NCBI GenBank assembly: GCA_001939145.1
Contig: LSRX01000363.1
Span: 170,539-234,538, forward strand
DNA length: 64,000 bases
Source: Symbiodinium microadriaticum
Lineage: Eukaryota; Sar; Dinophyceae; Suessiales; Symbiodiniaceae
Direction of reading: 5' to 3'
Position numbers and translations under genes: made by a program. Positions 1 to 9,960 of the stretch are shown here, piece after piece; within the stretch, counting starts at the first letter, position 1; each line of letters begins with the position of its first letter. The notes under the pieces are model-generated. The model was not told the origin of the DNA. It worked only from the letters and a program-made list of their open reading frames with translations, and did not search any database.

Positions 1-30
1 AAAAAGGAACTACTTAGGAGCCCGTGGGTA
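1..30 (+). mobile_element. Family A MITE, right arm only, cut by window edge
   Basis: The first 30 bases match the right arm of the family A palindromes (AAAAAGGAACTACTTAGG then a TGGGTA end). The left arm lies outside the window. Confidence 0.7.
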
Positions 31-32
31 TG

Positions 33-148
33 TACCCAGAGACTCCAATATATCCTTACTTAAGGAATTTACCTTAAATCACAAGAGGAACCCTACTAAG
101 ATTTAAGGTATTTTCCATATAATTAAGGGATATTGGAGTCTCTGGGTA
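33..148. mobile_element. Family B palindromic MITE
   Basis: The left end TACCCAGAGACTCCAATAT is matched by its inverse ATATTGGAGTCTCTGGGTA at the right end, giving a foldback element of about 116 bp with TA at both ends. It lies 2 bp after the family A fragment. A second right-end fragment of this family is at 14,831-14,861. Confidence 0.75.
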
Positions 149-572
149 CATATACAGCAGTATCTCCATTGGCCTCACGGGGGTTCGTATATAGTACGTA
201 TATGTGCAAAAGCACTAAGAAAAAAGTATAAACTTACACCAACCCCTTCGGCCATCTATGCTCGCTCTTGCAATGCACCTGTTTATGTTGTTGGACGCGA
301 AGAGGACTCTCTCCAGACCTTCCAATGTCCCTTAATTCATTGACGAACGTACCTGAAATTACAATAGGATTCCCAATATGAGTGGAGATGTATACTCCTT
401 AATTGCAATACGATCCCAACCATGATGTAAGGTAGGCAAGGGATATTGGAAGGACTGGGTCCTTCGCCCTCTACGGCCCCCTTCGGCGGTCAGGGTTGCT
501 TCAGGGCTCCCGCAGACCCTGGAGAACCTACCTTTTCAGGGCTCCTGACTATGATCCCCTTATACAAGTCCT
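149..572. other. Intergenic stretch, no recognisable feature
   Basis: Mixed-composition DNA. Short frames overlap it, but none shows a recognisable domain. Confidence 0.4.
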
Positions 573-689
573 TACTTGGAGGTTCATGGCTAGTTATGAG
601 TGAGTTTTTTTTAAGTAGGGCAACTATACTTGTAACCAACATCAGGGGACTTAGAACCCCACGTATAACTACCCATGAACCTCCAAGTA
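573..689. mobile_element. Family D palindromic MITE, copy 1
   Basis: The left end TACTTGGAGGTTCATGG and right end CCATGAACCTCCAAGTA (one mismatch in the arm) are inverted copies, and the arms continue inward. The middle holds a TAAGTAGGGCAACTATAC segment shared with other D copies. Confidence 0.85.
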
Positions 690-1070
690 GAAGGTAGCTA
701 GCTTATCCGGGTCCAGGTTGTCATTGAAGGTCCAGTTTGTGTTGATGTGAAGGGTGGGTTGAAGGTCTAGGACCAGTGGTTTCTTACCCTAAACCCTAAG
801 CCCTAAACCGTATTGAGGGGCTTGGCCTGGTACAGGTTAGTCTTTAAGGGTTTTGAGGTTTGGGGTTTAGGGTTTAGCAGGTACTTTGACGTTTAGGAAG
901 TCTAGGAAGGACTTGTAACGGAGGGCTTAGGTAGCAGCGCAGCAATAGAACTAATGGAACTGGTTGCCATTGCTCAACAGCGTGGGTCGATGCGGCCTCC
1001 ACGATTATATCAGCCAAACATGGAAACCAAGTCGCCCATCTACAGTCATAGCCGATAGCTGTCTCGCTCT
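690..1070. other. Intergenic with short TTTAGGG-like tract
   Basis: CCCTAAACCCTAAG near 788-805 and TTTGGGGTTTAGGGTTTAG near 858-878 are degenerate heptamer tracts in opposite orientation. No gene is recognised. Confidence 0.5.
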
Positions 1071-1266
1071 CATACATATATATATATATATACAGATAAA
1101 CATGCAGGTGCAATTAAGTTCTTACTCATATGTGCTTACAGCATGCCTGCTAAAATACATACATGTACAAACGTATACATATAGACGTGCATGTCTCTGC
1201 AGATCTCTATATCTATATATCTATATCTATGTCTATATCTACAACTACCTCTGTATCTATGTGTAT
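1071..1266. repeat. TA and TATC microsatellites
   Basis: An alternating TA run near 1073-1093 is followed by a tract rich in CTATAT/TATC repeats at about 1196-1262. Frames through here are repeat-derived. Confidence 0.8.
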
Positions 1267-1696
1267 ATGTCTGCTCGAGCAACTTACGTAGGGGGTGGGG
1301 GCCCCAGCCCGGCCTGCGATCGGGAATTCGCGGGCGCCTCTGGTGACGGAGATGGCAATAGCCGCACATGTCCCCGTTTTCGCACTTTCCAAGCGAGAAG
1401 AAGATGCCTGGCAAAATTCGTTGCGGGCTTTTTCGATAAGATCTCTAGGAAGCCCTATAAGCCCTATAAATCCTCCAAAAACCCTACGCCCCTAAACCCT
1501 GAACCCTAACCCGCACCCGGAGAGCTCCTAAACGGGCTCTCATTTCGGGCTGTCTGTGTTTCTGTGTTGGCAAGCCATGACCTCCTCATACCTTGTTTTA
1601 GCACATCGACTCACAAAACCGGGCCCTAAACTCAAAGACCAAAGAAATCTGACAACCGGAGCCCTAGACCCTAAGCCCTGCCTCAGAATGCCAACA
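1267..1696. other. Intergenic, locally GC-rich, no assigned gene
   Basis: A GC-rich patch lies at about 1285-1350 and CCCTAAACCCTGAACCCTAA near 1489-1511. Short frames exist on both strands without recognisable motifs. Confidence 0.4.
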
Positions 1697-1771
1697 CCTA
1701 CTGTTTTGTAGGTTCTGATGGCTCTACTTTAAGAATCTGCAGAATGCATGTGGACCCTACAAAACAGTAGG
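1697..1771. repeat. Short foldback repeat
   Basis: CCTACTGTTTTGTAGG at 1697-1712 is the exact inverse of CCTACAAAACAGTAGG at 1756-1771, separated by 43 bp. It resembles the other small palindromic elements but has no second copy that I noticed. Confidence 0.6.
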
Positions 1772-2666
1772 TTTTGGTAGTTGAAGGTACACGCCAAACC
1801 GAACCGAAACAACCATGACACACTTACACAGACTTCTCTGCAGGCACCGCAGAGGCTGAAAGTTTGGGCTGTAGAGCATGTACAGGCCCAAAAAGCACCG
1901 AAATTCGAATCAGAGGGTTGGGGTCCCATAATACCCCCTTTACCCCACACAAAGGCTATGTTTTGATGCTTTTTGGTTCCTGAGTTTAGGGTTTAGGGTA
2001 CTGCAGGCAGCGTTTAGGTTCTCGTAAGCCGTAAGCGTCGAAGGCTGACGGAGTTTTGCGTCAGTCTTGGCACAACTAGTCTCGATGGCAGTGGAACAGA
2101 AGCCCAAACCGAATCCCAACCTCAATGCACTCGAAGCCCCAATCCTAAACCCGGTAGTCCCTAAACCTGTAAACCCCAATCCCAAAGCCTGAACCCTCTG
2201 AACCCTACACCACAAGTCCACAACGCGGAAACCCCCAAATCCCATATCCCCAACACTGAATCTCACCCCTGCAATTTCCACCCTCAACCCTAACCTCTCT
2301 CAATGCTAAACATCCAGCGCAATGCAGGGGCCTGAATAGAGTAGGATTGCTTTTCAGGGGTCGTTTGCCCCTAAACCCTAAACCCGAATTATGTGTGTTG
2401 AATATGGGGCCTTCATAAAGAGAAGAGGTCAGGCTTCAACGTCTGTCTGTCGGAGTAGCGTCCGAGTAATTAGGGCAATCAGGCTTCAAGGATTTAGATC
2501 TTTAGGGCTAAGGGTTTTGGCAATAAAGACCCTTAGCAATTCGGGCTTGAAGGGTTGTAGGCTTTAGTCTTCGAGCGCTCATAGGTGTCTGGGGTTTAGA
2601 CTTCAAAAAAAAGTTGATGAGCCTGGGAAGCCTGGACCAATCATGCAACACTCTGAATTCGGTTTT
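1772..2666. other. Intergenic with scattered CCCTAAA motifs
   Basis: Degenerate CCCTAAA-type motifs occur near 2117-2215 and 2369-2388. The 115-residue minus frame here (1940-2287) is glycine/phenylalanine-rich because it reads through heptamer-like DNA, so I do not call it a gene. Confidence 0.4.
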
Positions 2667-2753
2667 GGGCCTTTAAGTAGTTCCTTTTTGGGATTACCTC
2701 ATAGGATTCTACATATATACCATAAAAAGGAACTACTTAGGGGCCTATGGGTA
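2667..2753 (+). mobile_element. Family A palindromic MITE
   Basis: The left terminus is eroded (GGGCCTTTAAGTAGTTCC), the core GGATTACC..ATAGGATTCTA is in forward orientation, and the right end is intact (CCTATGGGTA). Confidence 0.85.
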
Positions 2754-2829
2754 GTTTAGCACTGTCCAAAAGTCTGCTGAGCCGCAGGGCTTGCCACAGA
2801 CCTGCGGCAGACGGCGTGGCTCAGACACC

Positions 2830-3090
2830 CCTACACTTGGAGGGTCGGGAGAGGTTGTAAGCAGGTACCTAGACCCTTCAATGTAGTACCTTTTATTGGA
2901 TGACCTGTTTTATGGTTAGGATCCTATAATAAGAAACAAAGGTAACCAACAAAAGGTACTACATTTAAGGGTCTAGGTAATAAAGAAGAGTCCCAAGGCT
3001 CCTCGAAGGGATCCGAAAAGGGGGTTCTGAGACCCTTAGCGCTCTATGAATCTATGGAACTACTTATTGAGTCCCCCCCGACCTTCTAAG
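2830..3090. mobile_element. Family D-prime element interrupted by a family E MITE
   Basis: ACTTGGAGGGTCGGGA near 2834 and TCCCCCCCGACCTTCTAAG near 3072 look like the two ends of the D-prime element seen complete at 19,687-19,999. A full family E element sits between them, so this is read as a nested insertion. The right arm is eroded, so the pairing is tentative. Confidence 0.45.
2866..2979. mobile_element. Family E palindromic MITE, copy 1
   Basis: It runs from TACCTAGACCCTTCAAT to its near-inverse ATTTAAGGGTCTAGGTA. The inner part GTAGTACC..TTAGGATCCTATAATAAG resembles the cores of families A and F. A near-identical copy lies at 25,188-25,301. Confidence 0.85.
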
Positions 3091-3093
3091 CCC

Positions 3094-3183
3094 TACCCAT
3101 AGGCCCCTAAGTAGTTCCTTTTTATGGTTTTTTTTGAAATCCTAGGGTAATCAAAAAAGGAATTATTTAGGGGCCTATGGGTA
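3094..3183 (-). mobile_element. Family A palindromic MITE
   Basis: Both ends are intact (TACCCATAGGCCCCTAA / GGGCCTATGGGTA). The core is inverted relative to the 2.7 kb copy and holds a T-run. Confidence 0.85.
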
Positions 3184-3738
3184 AGCCCTGAAGTCCTGAC
3201 CAGTTCACCTCAATCCTGGAATCCTGCACTCGCTTGAACTCTCCCTGAACGCAACCTTGAACTACTAGGGTTTCGGGCTTAGGGTACCTTTTCTGTTGTA
3301 GGTGCATTATTCTAAACCCGAGCATAGAATTTAGATAGGGGGCTACAGAAGAGTAGCTTTTGGTAGTTTAAGGCACCCAACCCTGCAGCTTCATAAAGCC
3401 AGACTTCTGCCTATGGTGGTAGCGTTGAATTCTTTTCATGAAGCGGTAGCGGGCTACGTAGGTCATCGGGATCTAGAGTTTGCTTGGTCAGAGCCTCAAT
3501 CTGTAGGGTTCTGGCATCATGGAGGCTCGCATGTACGGCTGAGGATTGGAGTTTTAGGGCCTATCTACAGGTTTGAGGAGGTTCGCACTGCACGGTTGAT
3601 GGTTTGGACTTTTGGGGCCTACAGGGTTGAGGATTTTAGGACTTCTATTTAGGATTCAGCATTTCAGGGATTAAACGCTCAGTGTGGGCGAGATGTAGAT
3701 ATTGCATATCAGTCACGTAAACGTTGTCAGCTAAACAC
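3184..3738. other. Intergenic, no assigned gene
   Basis: A 79-codon plus frame (3413-3652) shows no recognisable motif and no similar neighbour. Nothing else is supported. Confidence 0.35.
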
Positions 3739-3770
3739 TGATGACACACACACACGCACATGTGCGTGTG

Positions 3771-3804
<34 letters not shown>

Positions 3805-4092
3805 GATATAGGTATGTATGTATTGGGTATGTATGCATGTATGTATGTATGTATGTATGTATGTATGCATGCATGTGTGTATGTATGTTTGTCTGTTTGT
3901 TTGATTGATTGTTTGTTTGCTTGTTTGTTTGTATGTACGTCGTACGTATGTACGTATGTACGTATGTATGTATGCATGTATGTATGCATGTATGTATATA
4001 CCTACATATGTGCGAGTAGGTAGGTAGTCAGGTAGGTAGGCAGTCAGGTAGGGAAGTGGGTATGCATGCATGCATGCATGCATGCATGCATA
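3739..4092. repeat. Compound tetranucleotide microsatellite
   Basis: CA/TG repeats pass into TA, then long ATGT, GTTT/GATT, GTAC, GTAG/GTCA and finally GCAT tracts. The frames of 87-122 residues on both strands here simply translate the repeat. Confidence 0.9.
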
Positions 4093-4616
4093 CACAGAGA
4101 CAAAAGCATATGCACATGTAAGAAGTGCTTGTTTGTTCTTTTATGGGTGCCAGGCTGTTAACCCTTAACACTCCACCCCCACCAGGATAAACCCGCATCC
4201 CACCTCCGGATGGCCACGGCTGCCACGGTTGAAACGTGATGCGGGGTCAGCGTCATCACGATCCAACTCCCGAGTTTCTTAGGGCTTCGGGTTTAGGGGT
4301 TAGGGGGTCTAGGGCTTTGGGTTTAGGTCTTAGGGTTTACGGTTTACTGACTCGTGCTTTGAAGAGCTCATAATATGCTTTGGAGGTTCAAGGGACCTTC
4401 TCTTCCGTGGCATTTGGGAGGCATTCTGCCCTACTGGCAAAAATCTTTCAGCCCTCGCGTAGTCCTTCGTAGAGCTTTAAGTTTTACCAGGGCGTTTCGA
4501 CAAACTCTATGCTCTTGGGACAGTTTAGGATGTTGGGTTTCGTCTTTCCTAAACCCTAAACCTCTAAACTCCAAGCTCTAACATTCGGCTAGGCTCAAGA
4601 CCTACTTCCCCAAGGG
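4093..4616. other. Intergenic with TTTAGGG-like tract
   Basis: GGGTTTAGGGGTTAGGGGG-type sequence lies near 4287-4346 and CCTAAACCCTAAACC near 4548-4562. No gene is recognised. Confidence 0.45.
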
Positions 4617-4727
4617 GTCATAAGTACCTATATGGGAGATACTTACCTAAGCAGAATAGCAGTTCATAAATAGTCCATATACATTCCTATAATATAGACA
4701 CCCTAGTTTGTATAGGTACTTAGGACC
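4617..4727. mobile_element. Family L foldback element candidate
   Basis: TAAGTACCTATA at the left is the inverse of TATAGGTACTTA at the right, with an AT-rich middle. This is the only copy noticed. Confidence 0.55.
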
Positions 4728-4793
4728 GTTTTGGTTCCTATTCAGTGCCTAACATGTCGTGTCCGCTTCGGCTTGGTCTTGATGATGAAGATA

Positions 4794-4897
4794 TACCTAT
4801 AGTCTCCATTGTAGTTCCTTTGTGGGGTTACCTTTTAGGATCCTTGATATAAAATTGGTTAAACCAAAAGAAAAAGACAGAATGGAGACTATAGGTA
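4794..4897 (+). mobile_element. Family F palindromic MITE, copy 1
   Basis: Ends are TACCTATAGTCTCCATT and the inverse AATGGAGACTATAGGTA. From position 18 inward the left arm reads GTAGTTCCTTTGTGGGG, matching the family A core. Confidence 0.85.
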
Positions 4898-4974
4898 ACC
4901 CTAGGGCTCTAGTTACCTAAATAGTGGGTTACTAACCATATATTATCTATTTAGGTAACTGGAGCCCTAGGGTA
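4896..4974. mobile_element. Family G palindromic MITE
   Basis: TAACCCTAGGGCTCTAGTTA and its near-inverse TAACTGGAGCCCTAGGGTA enclose a short AT-rich loop. The element abuts the preceding family F copy and shares its terminal TA, as expected if one inserted at the end of the other. Confidence 0.75.
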
Positions 4975-4977
4975 AGG

Positions 4978-5124
4978 CTGTGGGTTTAGGGTTTAGGGCC
5001 GGCTCCAGGGTTTAGGGTTTAGGGATGTTTAGGGGATTAGGGTTTTAGGGTGCAGGGTTTAGGGGTTTAGGGTTTTGGGGATTTTAGGGCTTTAGTAATT
5101 TAGGGTTCAGGGTTTAGGGCCAGT
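4978..5124 (+). repeat. Degenerate TTTAGGG tract
   Basis: About 20 imperfect heptamers with inserted G or T. The adjoining 5125-5560 shows no recognisable gene. Confidence 0.85.
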
Positions 5125-5560
5125 TATAGGGCTTCAGGTAAAAGGGTTGATCTGGAACTTCGGTCTCTAAAGCCTTGGGCTAGTCCCGTTGCACGCAGGC
5201 TCGCGTCGAAGCGGCGGAGCACTGTGCCGACTTGAGCTCGAAACGCGTGCTTCGATCATTAGCCTTGCCTTAAGGGTCAGGGTTTACCTAAACACTCCAA
5301 AACTACAGTACGATTCCCCTTTTTGGGTCCGTAACAAGTTAAGTTGGTTTTGAATGGTTCAGGCATGGTTTAGGAATCATTTCATCAAACGTATCGCATA
5401 ACACCTTAATGATTATGCATGTAAGCGGCTACAGCAGAAGCCCAAAAGTTGCAACTGTTTGGGGGTTGCTATATATTAACCGTGGCGGAGACGGAGAGAG
5501 GAAAGCGGTCTGCGGTCAGCAGACTATTGTAGCAACTGACCCAAAAGCCTGAGCATAATA
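5125..5560. other. Intergenic, no assigned feature
   Basis: Mixed-sequence DNA without a long open frame or obvious repeat. Confidence 0.35.
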
Positions 5561-5561
5561 A

Positions 5562-5643
5562 AGGGGCCTTGATTAATTGGGCTTTATAAAAACACTATAA
5601 CTTTAACTATAATAAGGAACCCCCCCCCAAATAGTATTGGTAA
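5562..5643. mobile_element. Family C element, left part
   Basis: AGGGGCCTTGATTAATTGG, then an AACTATAATAAGGAACCCCC..CAAATAGTATTGGTAA segment, as in the C copies at 17.57 kb and 63.3 kb. The right terminal arm is missing. Confidence 0.55.
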
Positions 5644-5660
5644 GCAAACCCTAAACCCGG

Positions 5661-5773
5661 ACCCTAAGCGTCCATGTGCCCAAATCGTAGATACTTTGGC
5701 CCCAAACTACCTGTATAGGGATTACTTTAAGTCCGACGTATCTAAGTACTATTTGGGCACATGGACCCCTAGG
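5661..5773. mobile_element. Family H palindromic MITE, copy 1
   Basis: CCCTAAGCGTCCATGTGCCC and GGGCACATGGACCCCTAGG are inverted arms of about 24 bp. Other copies are at 6,319 and 12,283. Confidence 0.75.
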
Positions 5774-6318
5774 AGGATCCACCTCCGCTTGGCGGCCATT
5801 GCTTCCAGGGTCGAGAGGCGGTGCTGGATTCACAGCATCAGGATCCACCTTCGCCCGAGAGCCCGAACCTCTCCAAGCCCCGAAGGGCCAAGCCCTAAAA
5901 CTCAGCGCCCGAAACCATTACCTCTGAGCCACAAGTCCAAAAGACCTGAGGCTTAAACCCTAAGTGCTTGGGCTCTCGGACGCATTCATAGAGTTGGTCG
6001 GGATTGTAGTTGTGTAGATGAGCATTGGGAGTACATGTGGTTGATATAAGTCATTAATCGGACTCGGACCCTTAAGGTGGAGGTGGGCAGACAAAGTATT
6101 CCGACACCTGCCTGGATCCTAGTCTCACACATATCGCTTGCCGGTGTAGGCGTCGATTCCGTGAGCGCCGGCTCAGAGTCCGAGCCTGCGCTTCTTTTCA
6201 AAACCACCCTATACTTGAAACATGCAGTTCAAAATTTAGGGTTCAGGGTGTGGAGATAGTTGCGCGCTGGGAGGATCAATTTAACACCAGCAACCGCCCC
6301 GCAACTCTGCAGTATCAT
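5774..6318. other. Intergenic, no assigned gene
   Basis: Frames of 60-86 codons overlap on both strands (5,696-6,259) with no recognised domain. They partly read through family H and CCCTAAA motifs. Confidence 0.35.
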
Positions 6319-6400
6319 ATCCTAAGGGTCCAAGTAATCATTATTTAAGGACTTTGGGGCCCAAAAACCATAAATAAGGACCACTTGGATCCTTAGGGAT
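6319..6400. mobile_element. Family H palindromic MITE, copy 2
   Basis: ATCCTAAGGGTCCAAGT at the left and ACTTGGATCCTTAGGGAT at the right form the arms. The loop contains GGGGCCCAAAAACCAT, also seen in copy 3. Confidence 0.75.
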
Positions 6401-6818
6401 AAGCATCATGGAGGAGAGGTGAAGCCTGCATCCTGAACCCCGAACGACTCTGGGTCTGGAGGATTTCGGGTTACTTGGGTATCGGGATGTTCATTTCCAA
6501 CTGTTGTGGGATATCTCCCGAAGGCTCCATGTACCTCTATAGTATAGGCTTTTTTGGCCGTAAGAGGGTTTGTAGATGGGTAATTTCGGGTCAATGTGTA
6601 GACTATACAAGTTCATCTACCCTTACCTGAACCCCCAAATTCAAAAGTGTGTAGAATAATAGCAATTTGTAGGTGTTGAACCATTGCTTTACCTACCCTT
6701 TGGGGGTTTAGGTAGGGTCTTCTGAGGAAGCTGCTTAGCCACTGAATGCTTCCCTAAACAGTTCAGGCCGAAACCTGCAACCCGGAAAGTTGCCGGAAAG
6801 TTGGGGGTCTAGGAGTGG
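6401..6818. other. Intergenic, no assigned feature
   Basis: No long open frame, tandem repeat or palindrome that I can support. Confidence 0.35.
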
Positions 6819-6933
6819 TGCTTGGAGGTTCATGGGTATTTATGAGTGGGGTAATAACGGTAGCAATATCGGTTATAAGTATAGTTACCCCACGTATAAC
6901 CCCCACATATAACTACCCATGAACCTCCAAGTA
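6819..6933. mobile_element. Family D palindromic MITE, copy 2
   Basis: The left end is mutated to TGCTTGGAGG and the right end is intact (CATGAACCTCCAAGTA). The middle carries GGTTATAAGTATAGTTACCCC. Confidence 0.85.
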
Positions 6934-8340
6934 GGATTGGTGGCTCCCTGAACCCGAAACTCCTTGTCGCAACGTTGTTACTGGATGTGGGAACTTCTCT
7001 TCCAAAGGCCCCGAACTTTGCAACTCAAGCCCTGAACACTCGGCTCCAATCCGACACCAAACTACTCCAAGCTTGGGGTTTAGGCTTTGGGGTTTCGGGT
7101 TTAGGGTTTGCTAGGGTTTAGGCTTTAGGGTTTCGGGTTTGGGGTCCAGGCAAGAGGGCTTAGGGTTGAATAACTGCTTCGGGAAACTGCGTGTTGCAAA
7201 GGGTGACTCTGACATGCAGGGGCGCAGCAAAGGCCCCCACCTTATATACCTACATGGTAGATACGTAGACCTCAAAGGGAAGTAAATACATGAGTACATT
7301 GAAAGTCGTTGAAAAGAAACCAAAACCCTGAAACATGCTACAACCATCCGAAGCGTTTTCGGAGAGATATGGAGCAGCCTGATTCCCTGAACTCTACACA
7401 TTTAAGCCCTGAACCCTCTGAACCCAAAGCACAAAACCCTGAACCTCAAACGCTGAAGCCCTAACCACTAAACCCTAAACCCTACTATAAACCCAAAGCC
7501 CCTAAGCCCCCAACCCGAATGCAACCATCCGCCAAAACGATACTCCGAATCCGAAACTCCGCTCCACAGAGGAAACTAAGGTAACCACACAAACGTTAAG
7601 TACACAGAAGTGCCAGATCATGGCTTGGTGCTTTGGGGCTTGTGGCCAAGGACTCAAGATTTAGGTCCTACGGGGCAGGTTTGGGGATTTGAGGGTTGCT
7701 TCTGGCATCTTGCAGGACCTTTCAAGACCCAATGACTTTAGGGGTTTGGGGCTTAAAACTTTCGGGTGTTTAGGGCTCAACTCCTTAGACACCATGAAGC
7801 CCACAGTCGCATCCCCAAAAACATGATGATCTCAAAGTCCCGACTATCTCAGAACACCCCTCATCCTTATCATAGAACATATCTAATCCCCCAAACCCTT
7901 ATAATCCGTAAACCCTAAACCCTAAACTTATAGAACACATGCATCCTGAAGAGACTCTCATAGCTCCCATCAGAGCATCCCAATAAAGGATCCCCGAGCC
8001 CAGAATCGGAAGCCTTCGAGTACGGTAGAGCTTTGGGTTGCGGTAGTCGCAGTTGCAGTGTCCTCAATCGTTGGGGCTTAAGGTCTGCGGGCTTACGGGT
8101 TCAGGGGTAGGGTTGTTAGCAGGGTTTAGGGTGTATAAGTATAATGTTTAGGGTTAAAGGCAGCCACAACGGGCATTCAGGGTCATTGGGCTCAGGGCGT
8201 ACCTGCAGCCCCACCGTTGTAGGCCTACAGGGAATCAGAACAGCCTGAAACATGTAAGCTTCATTGATCAGGTATGCTTTACGTTTGTTTGCTGGGTAGG
8301 TGTCAACCCTAAACCCTAAACCCCAAACAGTCTTGAGCTG
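6934..8340. other. Intergenic with TTTAGGG tracts in both orientations
   Basis: TTTAGGG-like DNA at 7,075-7,140 faces CCCTAAA-like DNA at 7,390-7,510. Further short motifs lie at 7,910-7,928, 8,120-8,155 and 8,305-8,322. The 96-codon minus frame between the first two (7,111-7,401) starts and ends inside these tracts and is not called. Confidence 0.45.
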
Positions 8341-8436
8341 TACCCATAGGCCCCTAAGTAGTTCCTTTTTATGGTTTTTATCTATAGAATCCTATAAGGT
8401 GATCCCAAAAAGGAACTACTTAGGGGCCTGTGGGTA
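8341..8436 (-). mobile_element. Family A palindromic MITE, well preserved
   Basis: Typical of the most abundant family here. The 17-nt end TACCCATAGGCCCCTAA is followed by GTAGTTCCTTTTT, a short asymmetric core containing the reversed motif GAATCCTATAAGGT, and then the inverse arm AAAAAGGAACTACTTAGG to a GGGTA end. Nearly the whole 96 bp can fold into one hairpin. It has no coding capacity. TA at both ends fits a TA target-site duplication as used by Tc1/mariner-type transposases; no transposase gene is visible in the window. Confidence 0.9.
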
Positions 8437-8511
8437 GGGTGTAAGATTACAAGGTGTCTGACGCTTGTGTGGCGGGATTTCAACCCACGCCGAACCTTCA
8501 GTGCCCATGTG

Positions 8512-8616
8512 AGGGTTCAGGGTTTGTGGTTTGTGGTTAAGGGTTTAGGGTTTAGGGTTTGTGGTTAAGGGTTTAGGGTTTGTGGTTTGTGGTTTGTGGT
8601 TAAGGGTTTAGGGTTC
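8512..8616 (+). repeat. TTTAGGG/TTTGTGG variant tract
   Basis: Heptamers alternate between TTTAGGG and TTTGTGG with recurring GGTTAAGGGTTTAGGG blocks, showing a simple higher-order pattern. Confidence 0.8.
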
Positions 8617-8784
8617 TCTTTCTTAGCCGTAGAGGCTTCCACTACAACCGAGTCGCGGAAGCGGAGGCTGCTCCACACAGGTGGGGGGGGGAAGGAAGTT
8701 GGAGACAGGCACTGATTTACTGAGCTGGACGAGGTAGAGAGGTCACGATCTCTTTCCGATGGCCAGAAGCCGACGGCTATGTTT

Positions 8785-8880
8785 TATTATATATAATATA
8801 GTATAATTTAATATTACATTATCTTATATTATATTATACTATACTATATTATATTACAATATTATGTTATATTATTATAG
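8785..8880. repeat. AT-only low-complexity tract
   Basis: About 95 bp composed almost wholly of TATTA/TATAAT-type repeats. Confidence 0.85.
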
Positions 8881-8993
8881 AAGGCAGCTCGACAGAAGCC
8901 TCAACATGGAGACGACGAGCATTTGCTTGCCAGGCTCGGCGCCGAAGGCCAACCGCCGCATGTGGCTCCAGCCCAGGCAAGGAGCTCCAGAGT

Positions 8994-9365
8994 TCAGGGT
9001 TTAGGGGTTAGGGTTTAGGAATTAGGGTTTAGGGTTTAGGGTTTAGGATTTAAGGTTTAGGGTTTAGGATTTAGGATTTAAGGTTTAGGGTTTAGGGTTT
9101 AGGATTTAAGGTTTAGGGTTTAGGATGTAGGGTTTAGGATTTAGGATTTAGGGTTTAGGGTTTAGGATTTAAGGTTTAGGGTTTAGGATTTAGGATTTAA
9201 GGTTTAGGGTTTAGGGTTTAGGATTTAAGGTTTAGGGTTTAGGATGTAGGGTTTAGGATTTAGGATTTAGGGTTTAGGGTTTAGGATTTAAGGTTTAGGG
9301 TTTAGGGTTTAGGATGTAGGGTTTAGTGTTTAGGGTTTAGGACTTAGGGTTCAGGGTTTAGGGCC
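8994..9365 (+). repeat. Heptamer array with higher-order repeat
   Basis: A continuous array of TTTAGGG, TTTAGGA, TTTAAGG and TGTAGGG variants. The rare variant TAGGATGTAG recurs at 9,121, 9,240 and 9,310; the first spacing of 119 bp equals 17 heptamers and the second of 70 bp equals 10. The surrounding variant order is also repeated, so blocks of heptamers were amplified as units. Confidence 0.9.
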
Positions 9366-9382
9366 AGTTATCCGAGCACGAG

Positions 9383-9404
9383 CGAGAGAGAGAGAGAGAG
9401 AGAG
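9383..9404. repeat. GA dinucleotide run
   Basis: About ten GA units between two TTTAGGG-like segments. Confidence 0.85.
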
Positions 9405-9638
9405 TTTAGGGTTTACGGTTTAGGTGCTTCAAGAGTATCTGGAAAAAACCAGGTTGAATGAGAACAGCAGGTGCCCCAGCAACTGGTGGTACACGGCCAC
9501 TTGCACTAGGTCACTAGGGCCATGGCTGGAGCCCCCCAAGCGTTTGCCTCCATCGTGGCACCATTGCTTGGTGCGGAAGAAGGAGCTGAATGAGTCCACG
9601 CCAAACACTCCTCCATGGCCACCGTCCGCCTATCGTTG

Positions 9639-9949
9639 TTACTCATCCAGTGAGTTGTCGTGGTGAAGATCCATGTCAACCTGTGTAGCGTGCTCAACAT
9701 CCACGGCGTAGCCACCACCACTCCAGAGACAGAAGACGAAGTAGACGAAGGCGAGGCAAAGAACGATGTAGAAGGTTTAAAGTCCACGGTGCACTTAACC
9801 CTGTAGTCGAGGTAGAAGACTGAAGACGTACCACCAGAGCACAAAAGCTGTTGTCCTAGCGTGGAGGTTGAGGACGTCGAGGAAGATGCCGAGGATGGCT
9901 CACTCCAGATACCACGAAGCTCACCATCAAGACCAGGCAAGTTCACCAA
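9639..9949 (-). pseudogene. Candidate broken exon with membrane-like segment
   Basis: This is a non-repetitive island between heptamer arrays. In one minus frame ending at a TAA at 9,639-9,641, the last stretch reads a hydrophobic run (FYIVLCLAFVYFVFCLW) followed by GGGYAVDVEHATQVD. Upstream in the same frame another hydrophobic run (TTAFVLWWYVFSLLPRL) is followed by two in-frame stops, so the frame is not intact as a single exon. An overlapping minus frame (9,506-9,949, 147 codons) is serine/threonine-rich and looks less protein-like. It may be a decayed gene or a terminal exon joined by splicing. I do not recognise the family. Confidence 0.25.
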
Positions 9950-9960
9950 ATTCGGCGAAG

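Noticed and set aside
3645-4095. Frames of 87-122 residues made of HTYIHTY or MYVCMYV repeats
   Set aside because: Direct translations of the tetranucleotide microsatellite.
8994-9365. Chromosome end (true telomere)
   Set aside because: The heptamers are degenerate and flanked by unique DNA on both sides, and similar tracts occur throughout the window.
9506-9949. 147-codon minus frame as an intact gene
   Set aside because: Ser/Thr-rich low-complexity product without motifs; an overlapping frame looks more protein-like but contains stops.
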